A model generated the notes under the pieces. The model was not told the origin of the DNA, did not search any database, and saw nothing but the letters and a program-made list of their open reading frames with translations. From Branchiostoma belcheri (Eukaryota > Chordata > Leptocardii > Amphioxiformes > Branchiostomatidae), in NCBI RefSeq assembly GCF_001625305.1, contig NW_017803379.1, positions 1,107,601 through 1,171,600 on the forward strand: a stretch of 64,000 nt of DNA, written 5' to 3'. The translations under genes were made by a program, and so were the position numbers. Each line of letters starts with the position of its first letter. Within the stretch, counting starts at the first letter, position 1. This document shows, one piece after another, positions 51,901 through 61,534 of the stretch.

Positions 51901-54900
51901 AGGAGGAACCCTCAGATACTTATGTACCATGACGTCATCACGCAGAAGGAGGCCAAAAAGTTCAGGACTGTCGCATTTCCCAGGGTGATTCTGTCTTTGT
52001 TATGTTTTGTTTTCTGTGTACTGCTCCGGGGAAAAATTCCCTGAGAAAGCAATGGTTGGTTGGCTGGCTGGCAGTCTGGCTGGCTGGCTGGCTGGATGGT
52101 TGGATGGATGGATGGATGGATGGATGGATGGATGGATGGATGGATGGATGGATGGATGGATGGATGGATGGATGGATGGCTGGCTGGATGGATGGTTACA
52201 TAACGTTTTTGTAAATTCCCAATTGACATAAACATGTTTTATAACAGTTTAAAAGATCGACGAGCATGGATGATCAGGGTCTAGTCTACATCGACAAATA
52301 CGCAGTCAGTGAAAAGTAAGTAAACTTGTAAAAACAATATTTTCAGTAATATCACGCTGAAATTTTATATAGCGTTGGCATATAAATGTTTATGGTTGAA
52401 GCTTTGACAACACAATGCATTATATTGAGTTATGCGCGTCTGGACTTTGATGTAATATTTCAACGTCGACTTGGTGGCGTTTTACTCAGTAAGGCTACTT
52501 ATTTATCTGATCATTCCGCACCACCAGGGGAGTCATCACTGACGCTGAGGAACCGTTTATCGCGAAGATGAGCCGCAGAGTTGGTCAGCTGACCGGGCTG
52601 TCCACGGAACTGCCGCATGCAGAACCGATCATGGTCAGGCATTTCTGATTTTTTTTTCTTAAACTTTAAACCTTTATTGTTTAATCAACTTTGTAGTCAT
52701 CAAGACTAAATTGCGCTGATTTTACAATACACTTATAGAAGAACAATTCATTTAAAAGATCATCAGCGTTTAAACGATAAAGCATTATACAGAAATATAA
52801 AAATCTGTCCACAGAAACAACAACAATATCAATTTTTCATTCGTTCACATATACTTTATTACGGAAGCATCGTTCACTGCATTCAAGTGCGTCGTTTTTT
52901 CCTCCATAATTTGCTACGGTATGGCAGCTCAGCTACAACTGTCAACTAGAGCTAAAAAGTGTATCGTCTAAAATCAGAGTCCATGACCGCCACATGTCAT
53001 CAAATTGTGTACATACGTTTAAATATGCGGTGTTGTTCTTAGGTCCTGAATTATGGTCTCGGAGGCGCCATTCAACATCACCTGGACTACTTCGCGGTAA
53101 GGCTCAGTGTGTTTGTGTTGTAATATATCTAAGGAAGTGACGTTACAACTTACAACCTACGACTTTGCATGTTTGAGTGACATTGTTTAGTAGAGTCCAG
53201 GTCAATGATGTGCTTTTCTCTTCTCTCGTACTGATGAATATTTATGTTTACCGAAGGAAAACATATTGTTTTTGCTCAGTTTCCTCTTCTTCTTCTCTAA
53301 ACACTAACCTCTGACCTGGCCAATGATCTGATTTGTTGACGTCTGTCACCATGGCAACTGGTGTTGGGTTACATAATGTTGCAATCTTATAGTAGGAGGG
53401 ATTTGTCTGACCATATATACGAATGTATTTGAGTAAGAATTAACAGAGCAGACCATACATGTATGCGAAGGTAAACAAATATATTCTTTCCCACAGGAAG
53501 TCTACCATCGCTACACAGCCATAGATGGGAACAGGATGATGACCTTCTTAACCTACGTAAGTCAGGATATCTGACATTTCTCTGACCAATAGGACACCGT
53601 TTACCCCTTCAAATGACCGATATTGAGGGAAAAGCCCAGTAAGCTGTAAGAAAGTAAAAAAAGGCAAGGAAAAGTTACGAAGCTGTTATTGGTGTTATTA
53701 AGTTGTATGTTTTGTTCTAATCTGCCTGTTGCAGTGAGTACTTTGCTAGCAAACATATCCTCATGTACTGCATTGGTCGAAAGTGTTGTTCCAAAGATGT
53801 CCGTTTCTTTCCCGTTTCAGTTAAATGAAGTAGAAGCAGGCGGTGCCATAGTCTTCCCTGAGATAGATCTCATCACTCCCGCTGTGCAGGTATTATTTTG
53901 TTGTTGTTGTTGTTGTTTACAAATATTGCACAAATATTGCTTTACATATTTGAAACATTACATACACTGCACCTGTAAATTATTTGGCTCCAGTGTTTGC
54001 TTCCTTCGTATGTACTTGCTCAAAAAGTATTGCTAGTCTATATTTTCTTTAAGTCAACAATTCTGATGGAGGCAATGATGCAACAGTACCGACGATGTTT
54101 GATTTCCAGAACGCGGCCCTGCTGGTCCAGAACCTGAAGAAGTCTGGAGACTACGAGCCGCTGTCCCTTCACGCGGGGTGTCCGGTCCTCATGGGCTCCA
54201 AGTGGAGTAAGTCTTTTTTTTTTATTACAACATGCAATCACAAGACGTGGTGACGGCACACTCAAGTTTTTTTCCAACTTATATTAATGCCGCCACCAAC
54301 ACAGGGGACAATACAATACTCATTTTCACCTGAGTGAAGTGAGGAAAGTCGTGTAAAGTGCCTTTCCCAAGGGCACAAGATCAGTGGCATATCAGGACTC
54401 GAACCCGGGACCTCTTGGTTCCTAGTCGAGCACTCACACGACTCCATTCTCAACTGTTCTTCTGTCATGTGTCTTCAGTTAAAACATCTGTTCCAACACA
54501 AAGAATTGTTCTCTCCTAGAACTTTCGTGCATTCACTCTGGTCTTCTTCAGTAGACTGACCCAGCGAGACTTGTCAGATGTCTTTTCTGAAGTGTGACGT
54601 CATCCCTGGAACAAACGTTCTAACGTTAAACATCTAACTACGAAATCAGATGAACTTTCATGGCAGTGTTTTCAGCTAGTCCTAATCTATTCCGTTAGTG
54701 ATAAGTTCTAACAAGAGTTGTGGTAAAGATGATTTTAGATCTGTGAGAGGTTATTTATTGGACTGTCATTAACAGCCTATGCTATATCTGCCTTACTACA
54801 TGTATCTTACATACTATCCGTTTATTTATCTATTTATTTTTTGCACAGCGGCTGTCAAGTGGATACGGGAGTATGGGAACGAGTTCAAGAGGCCTTGTAG

Positions 54901-54919
54901 TCTCTCACCAGACGAGTGA
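48967..54919 (+). CDS. P4HA: P4HA-B: prolyl 4-hydroxylase alpha-subunit-like
   Basis: Exons 48967-49148, 49848-50005, 50385-50737, 50895-50946, 51204-51352, 51814-51984, 52248-52315, 52528-52633, 53043-53096, 53497-53556, 53821-53889, 54110-54206, 54849-54919, 529 aa. Signal peptide [18 protein letters not shown]. The helical N-terminal region ([13 protein letters not shown]) and TPR region ([20 protein letters not shown]) are followed by the catalytic fold with His426, Asp428 (HHLDYF), His495 (LHAGCPV) and Lys505 (GSKW). Seven exons (4, 7, 8, 9, 11, 12, 13) have the same length as in the other two copies. Coding GC is high in exons 3 and 5 compared with the introns. AATAAA lies at 55174-55179. 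All catalytic residues are present. Confidence 0.92.
50130..50315 (+). mobile_element. possible LINE 3' tail in P4HA-B intron 2
   Basis: AT-rich stretch ending aataaaggtcgtcattcatt followed by more cattcatt. This is the kind of simple-repeat terminus seen at CR1-type LINE ends. No coding remnant was recognised. Confidence 0.3.
52070..52196. repeat. (TGGC)n/(TGGA)n microsatellite
   Basis: Long run of tggctggc then tggatgga units in P4HA-B intron 6. It produces spurious Trp/Met/Asp-rich ORFs. Confidence 0.95.
53240..53475 (+). repeat. dispersed repeat R1, copy 3
   Basis: tgtttaccgaaggaaaacat and gtctgtcaccatggcaac, in P4HA-B intron 9, a different intron from copies A and C. Confidence 0.75.
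54288..54440 (-). mobile_element. SINE-B, minus orientation
   Basis: Near-identical core to 24231-24392 (gtgcctttcccaagggcaca on the plus strand), with an inverted B-box (actcgaacccggg). It lies in the last intron of P4HA-B. A dispersed repeat with an inverted gaggaagaccagagtg-like block follows near 54515-54585. Confidence 0.7.
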
Positions 54920-55504
54920 TAGTCTCGCAGAGATGTTATGATTACTATCTCTACATTCATTTTTCATCACGCCTTATATGTGTGCCTTTTTTGCACGATT
55001 TATCTACTTAAAATAAGTACTTGGACCATTGTCATTATGCTACTAATATCTCATTTTCAATTTGTTTAGGAATTTTGAATTAGTATTCTGTGCCATTCTT
55101 CTGACCTTGGTCGATGGCAACAGTCTACAGATTGTGAAATATGAGAATATCGGTGATTAGTACATCTCCGGAAAATAAATATTCTTCGGGACTTGAAGCA
55201 GTCGTTGTGATTTACCTGCGTACTTGAGTTGTTTTTGTTGTTTTATTTGTTTGACTGAGTACCTGTACATGCCGTTACTAGTCAACTAACTTTGACATGG
55301 CCTGGATGCCAGCTGTAGTAGCAACTATGGCAGGGGAACTTGCAGGAGGTCTCTAGGGTTTATCGTGAAGCCAGTGTAAAGACACAATGGTCCAGTAGGT
55401 TTACATTGATAGGTGCAGCAGCCGGATGCACCGCCTTAGGCGAAATGAAGTGAAAAAGCCAATGGTCTGAGAGAGAGAGGGAGAGAGAGAAGAGTGTGTG
55501 TTCG

Positions 55505-55562
<58 letters not shown>

Positions 55563-56061
55563 CGTGCGTGTGTGTGTGTTTGTGCGTGTGTGTGAGTCTC
55601 TGTGTGTGTGTGTCAAATTTCCAATATGGTATCCAGAAGCTAAACCCACCATGATAAAACTGGCATTACTTCATTACTTTCTTACTCACACACGTACGCT
55701 ACCCTACTGTGCTTTTCATCGACTTTCCTCTTTACTTACCTCCCTGTAAATCATTCCAATCCAGCCGTTCCAAAATCACTGCAATTATGGCTGGTTTAGC
55801 TAGGACCGACAAAAATAGCGACCTGTTTTGTAACCGGATTCATTTTATAGTCAACCCAAAACAACAGGACTCATAATAAGAATCACCATGATCAGTTTGC
55901 GTGGTATTTCCCAACATATAAACAGGATGCTTTAGTACAAGGCAGGTGTTGGGAGGACACTATCCAATGACATCTCTCTGTAAATTTTACTTCACCTTTT
56001 TACCCAACACTTAGGAGCTCCTCTAGTCTCCTATAGCTAGTAAGATCACAAAGAGATCGCC
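54920..56061. other. intergenic region P4HA-B to P4HA-C, with (GT)n
   Basis: Contains the P4HA-B polyadenylation signal (55174-55179) and a GT/GTGC microsatellite at about 55494-55612. Nothing else recognised. Confidence 0.6.
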
Positions 56062-59000
56062 ATGCAGTACTATCTATGCTGCCTGTTAGTGTTGTTGGCC
56101 TTGTTGGCAACCTGTGACGCGGATTTTTATTCCGCCACGTTTCGTCTGGAGAACCTGGCGAAGGTTGAACAGCGGATGGTGGAGTCGTCTCGACGGTACA
56201 TCCAACAGGGAGGGGAGGTGCCCTCCGCGCTGCAGAGGTAACTGTTCGGACTTCAGTGTCAAACGTATTCTCTATTATATCCATTGTACAGATTAGCGCA
56301 AACGTATTATAGTGATGACCACACTACAGTTAACATTACAGGTAAATTTTCATCTAGTTAACATAGACTACTTTTACGTTTAGATGTCGTTGTTTTGTTC
56401 ATAAAAAAGACTTGTTGCTGAAAGAGGCCAGTGGGTGAGCAGTTAGATATAATGTAGGCTGCATGGGTTGAAAACTTATCATATAGTGTAGGCCATTTTG
56501 TTAATGTTCTGCATGTGTGTGTTTATGGTCTATACAAATGTCCAATAGACGTTTGTCACGATTTATCCACTCAATAAAGGTTGAATAATACAGATTTCAG
56601 GTTTGTATTGATAAGAATTGTGTCGTTTTCAGCATCTGTGACAGCAACTGGGCAAAAATATGCAATAAACATTTTTATTCATCCACTCAATAAAGGTTCA
56701 ATAATAAAGGTTTGTATTTAGAAAATCGTGTGGTTTTCAGTCTGTGTGACAGCATGTCACATCCGGGATACGGCGCCCCTGGCCGGATGGTCCACAGTCC
56801 TGTGGGGGCGTACCTGCTGCTGAGGAGGTTTCACCGCGACTGGGCGGACATCATGGAGGAACTACCCAACCATGCAGACGGTACGGCTCTCATTAGCTGA
56901 CAACTTCAGTATTCATTTATTCATTTCAAATCTCCACATACATGGAAGGCATTGTGAAACAGGTGAACCTAAGTATACCTTTTCAAGGTCACCATGCCGA
57001 CAGATAAATAGACAGGGTCATACAAATGTATAGAAATACAATACAGTGGTATCTGCATGTCATTATAATATAAAACACAATATTGAGTAGACTTAGGTTT
57101 TGAAAACTGTGAGATGTGTCACTGATGTTTCAAGTAGCATCTACTTTTCAGTCACTGACGAAAATTAGTGGATGCTACTTGAAACGCCTGAAAGTTTCCA
57201 AAATCTATCCAGTTTCTTGAGTAACAATTTCCTTGTGTTTATACATTGTACTATCTTATTACAAATGTAATGCAAATATGAGTTCAATATTTTCCAGTGT
57301 TCGGTCAAGCCGAGTTGGAACATTCCTTCCCGTCCGCTGCTGATCTAGAAGGGTCTGCGCTTGCGCTACTGAGGCTTCAGGGCGTCTACAACTTGGACTT
57401 GCGGAGCCTGACGGAGGGAGAAGTCGTCATGAACTGTGAGAGGAGTCAAACATCTACAGACGACTCGGAAAGGTGTCAACCCGTCAACCTGTCACGCCTT
57501 ACGGGGCAGCTCACATCGCTACCGCTAGGTGTCTCTGATGTCTTCTACATCGGCAACGTGGCCCACAAGCGGGGCGAGTTTTACTACTCCGCGATTTGGT
57601 TCAACTTGACCCTGACTCTGGTGACGCAAAGAACTCCATCTGAAGGTGATCCTGAATTGCTACAAGTACTGGAAGCTCTCGGCGATTCCTACAGTGAGGT
57701 GAGAACTCCCTGTTCTTCCGAAGAGGATCTAAAACAATTTGTCCTGGTCAGGAATGTTGTGACGTCCCTATTTTCACAGAAAGACAGTATCATCTTGAAT
57801 TCCTTCCCGAATTACATGAAATATTGCTTTCCTAAAGCTAAGATGATTATCATCCCTTTGCAGCTTCAGAAATACCAGCAAGCTTTGGCGTTCTACAAAA
57901 AGGCACTTGATTTAGGTAAGTCACATTCCGAGCTTCAAAAAACAAACTTCAAAGCTTCGTAGTCTTATAGTGTGTCTGCATGTGACATCACATCCGACAT
58001 GCTGGTCCACTGGTTGAACCTGGGAGAGTCAAACCTATAGAGTCGTATGTGTATCACGTCAAAAAAAATCAGTGACTCTAATAATATCAAAAGTCAAACT
58101 TACAAAGTTCAGCCAGCAAACACTATAATGTTGTTTTGCTTAGGACACGACGACCATAGTCGAAGGCTGAAGACCAAAGCCTTCAAAGCAGACGTGGCGA
58201 GGACTAAAGCGGATGAACAAGGACCTACGTCTCAGGAGTTGGTGCGACCGAGAAGTATCTACGATAATTATGAAGAACTGTGTCGGGCTGGGGTCTTACA
58301 GGTGTGCTATCTGTGTGCTCGTCTCAGTGGTAGTCTTTCTATGTTTACCTTCGCAGAAGGAAAACATATTGTTTTTGCTAAGTTTCTTCCTCTTCTTCGT
58401 CTTCTCCAAACCAGTAAGGTCGATGACCTGGACCAGACATCTGTCACCATGGTAACTGGGGTAATGTAGAAACACCCTGTGGCATTGGGTTACATTTTGT
58501 AGCTGGGCAGAGTTTGAGGGACTGCTCATCATATATTATATGTAATATATGAATGTGTTTGAGTTACAATAAACAGAGCAGAACATTATGCATTTGCTTA
58601 TCCTTTTCCTTATTTATCCTTTTCTTATTTTCCTTAAGTTTCACCTCAAAAGCTGAAATGGAGTGTAGTCACGTAATACCAAACTGCATGTTATGGATTT
58701 TTACGTGTGTGTAGAGAGGAAGAGCGACCGTGGAGTCAGCAGCCCTGAGCTGCGCGCTGGTCCGCCCGTCTCCTGTGTTCTACCTCAGCCCGTTAAAACA
58801 GGAGGTGCTGCGGGACAAGGAACCACGGGTCGCGCTGTACTATGACGTCATCACCGACACGGAGGCTGGCGTCATGCGACAATTGGGGGTGTCCAAAGTA
58901 AAGACTAGCCTGGAATCCCTCCGTGAAGGCTGTGTCTCCGCTCCGTTCAGTGAAGGCGGAGCAGAGGAACGGAGCGGAGACACAGTACAGCGTTCACGGA

Positions 59001-61027
59001 GGGATTCCAGGCTAGGTAAAGGTCTGGTGACATTCGTACGTTTCTGTCATTCGTCGTTTTCCGTTTTCAGTGAGGCCATGAAGAATTCGAAGCCATCGTC
59101 CAAAAAAAGTCTACGACAAACTTTTCCGGTACAAGAATACTGAAATGTTGTACTAAACATTCATTATTGTCCCAGAGTGATCTCAGTGTACTACACCTAG
59201 TGTCTATGGCAAATATGGACCTTCAGTCTACAAACATGTTCCAATATTATTGAGTCGTCTGCTGTGAAAAGAGTTGTTGCAAGTTTCATACAACAGTGCA
59301 CCTGATTGTCAAATATGTTCGACAGTTCAAAGTACATAATTAATTGCTTTTTCACAGTTCGAGAGATCCATGGTATTGCCAAGCTCCGGGGAAAGAAAGG
59401 TTTCAGAGCACCGAGTGAGCGAAACGTAGGACTTGTTTTCTGTCTGCTTGTCTCATTTATGATATCATAACAATTAATGACAAATTGAAAGAATCTTATA
59501 TACTGTTTTACTTAGTATAGTGTAAGTGACAAACATTCATGTCTCCATCCTCACAGTGGATGGCTTCCCGACGAGGAAGACCCTGTCGTTGCAAAGTTGT
59601 CCCGCAGGGTGGCGCACATTACAGGTCTGAACACCACATTCCCGACAGGGGACAACTTCCAGGTATTAAAGGTTAGGGTTTTCATGAAGGAAATGGGCGT
59701 AGAAAATATGTCATGAAGGATGGTTTTCAAAAGTGTAAAATAGGAGAAACCGTTACAAACGAAAGTGTTAAAAAATCGTGCATGTTCCGAAATGTTAAAG
59801 CTGTCGGTAAATTGGTGAAATACATGGATAAGTGATATGATGAGACATTTACTGAATATTATTGTTTCTAGTTTTTTTGTTACATTTTTATTTCCACAGG
59901 TGCTCAACTATGGACTAGGTGGACAGTACGAGCCACATTATGACCATCTTGACGTAAATAGTAGCAGTAACTTTTGTTATTCCGATTGACTATCATTTAT
60001 TGATGTGTATGTACGTAGATCGTTTCATTGATGATCAAGTTTGTTTACCCAATTAATAGGCAAATAACCAAATACTTAAATTTTGTTCGAATATTTTCAG
60101 GATGAAGTTTCTCGAACACTGGTGCAGGCAAACCGGATCCTCACATTTTTATTCTACGTATGTAAATTTTCACCTGTATATACCGACGTCATCTAATGTA
60201 CCACACATTGCTTGATATTTCTTTAGAACAAATATTAGTGATTGAGAATCAATAAACATGGAATCAAATTCTTGTGCATGTTAACAAATTTTATCATCCA
60301 TCATTTGAAATTACTGACAAAAATATTGCTTTCTACCACGACAGTTGAGTGAGGTTGATGCTGGCGGTGCGACCGTTTTTACAGTGGCAAACATAGCTGT
60401 TCCAGTAGTCAAAGTAAGTAAGACAATACGAATCCCGATTACGGTAGGTGTAAATATGCATGCATGTAAAAAAAATTTCACAAGTCATAACTGTTTTACA
60501 GAACATCGCTTGATGTCATACTGTTGCAGTGGAAATGCTCCATAAACATAATATGTCTTTTTAACACACTCCCCTCCCTTCACTGAACACCAGAACAGTG
60601 CGGTGATGTTTGAGAACACTAACAAGGCGCTGGTTCGGTCCGGAGGTTCTGTCCATGCGGGCTGCCCTGTTCTCATTGGGTCCAAATGGGGTAAGTAAGA
60701 TACTGGGATATTTGTACATCGTACTTCAGTATTCTACTTCTTTCATGGATTTAAAAGTTTCATATGTTCTATGCCATCTGCTTTTCTTCATCTTTTGCAA
60801 TACCCAACTTACTAAGCATATAGCTTTGCTTTTTATCAAATCTATTCCAGACATATGAATGTTATATTTTGGTGTATGTTTCTAGTCGATTGTTTCTTGT
60901 ACTTTTTGTTGTTTCTTGTACTAGTTGATTATTTCTTGTACTTTTTTTCTTCTCAGTGACGAACAAATGGATACACGAGGTTGGCAATGAACTTCAGCGT
61001 CCTTGTGGTCTCACTCCGGAGGAATGA
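56062..61027 (+). CDS. P4HA: P4HA-C: prolyl 4-hydroxylase alpha-subunit-like
   Basis: Exons 56062-56237, 56741-56880, 57298-57698, 57864-57915, 58144-58301, 58715-58897, 59358-59425, 59557-59662, 59900-59953, 60101-60157, 60345-60413, 60594-60690, 60957-61027, 543 aa. Signal peptide MQYYLCCLLVLLALLATCDA. Regions follow the order of copies A and B: HSPVGAYLLLRRF, the TPR region (GSALALLRLQGVYNLD), then the catalytic fold with His441, Asp443 (PHYDHL), His509 (VHAGCPV) and Lys519 (GSKW). Exon 10 is one codon shorter than in A and B, and GGATVF is followed by Thr instead of the usual Pro. Intron 1 has a duplicated acceptor region and intron 6 a hairpin element eight bases after the donor. AATAAA is at 61058-61063. 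Confidence 0.92.
56565..56760 (+). repeat. tandem duplication of the exon 2 acceptor region
   Basis: Two units of about 90 bases, each with ccactcaataaaggttgaat or a close form, ggtttgtatt, and a polypyrimidine-AG followed by (t)ctgtgtgacagca-like sequence. The first unit holds a decoy acceptor at about 56632; the second is the real one at 56740. Confidence 0.75.
58338..58605 (+). repeat. dispersed repeat R1, copy 4
   Basis: tgtttaccttcgcagaagga to attatgcatttgct, in P4HA-C intron 5, the same intron as in P4HA-A. Confidence 0.75.
58905..59015. repeat. foldback element 2 (ctagcctgg ends)
   Basis: Left arm 58905-58948 (ctagcctggaatccctccgt onward) is the reverse complement of 58967-59015 apart from a gap of about five bases. 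The spacer is about 18 bases. It lies in P4HA-C intron 6. Confidence 0.9.
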
Positions 61028-61057
61028 TTCTTTCTGTGATTTTTAAAAGCAATGAGA

Positions 61058-61063
61058 AATAAA
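61058..61063 (+). terminator. polyadenylation signal of P4HA-C
   Basis: AATAAA 31 bases after the stop codon. Confidence 0.75.
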
Positions 61064-61534
61064 CAGGCATTCCTTATCGTTCAGTTTTATTTCATGTTGG
61101 AAAATAATGCATATTTTCGACAAAGCACACACCTTGTACCAAGCTGAAGTGAATACAATATGAATAAATTACATAGAAATAAACTATCATAAATTATGTT
61201 GGATGACCGATGAAAATAAGCTGTTCTTATCACAGCAACAGCTGCGACGCAATACATGTATGGAATTCTAGATATGAATATGGACATACTTTCATTTCCA
61301 TAGAAAGATAGTATACTAGACTTTTCAAACTAAAAGTTTTAATAAGCAAACGTTCGGGTGTTGTTCCGACACCCTTCATCAGTACAGGTTTGTTTGAATG
61401 TTTGAATATTTCCATAGTACGCCTAAAGGTTTATTTATCATGCCCCTTTGATGGTTCATGTATTGCTTTCATTACATATCTCATAGATGTTATATAGATC
61501 TGTATTCATACTGCACCGATCGCCCACATCACAC
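61064..61534. other. intergenic region P4HA-C to TPR gene
   Basis: Convergent 3' ends. No gene seen. A short hairpin-like stretch (gttcgggtgttgttccgaca) lies near 61350-61375. Confidence 0.5.

Noticed and set aside
51912-52235. His/Pro/Ser and Trp/Met/Asp-rich ORFs
   Set aside because: They come from the TGGA microsatellite in a P4HA-B intron.
55401-55749. Val/Cys-rich and Thr/His-rich ORFs
   Set aside because: They come from the GT microsatellite.
58730-59143. P4HA-C exon 6 reading through into the hairpin as a short protein
   Set aside because: The donor at 58898 and the exon 7 phase match the other two copies. Readthrough would lose the catalytic domain.
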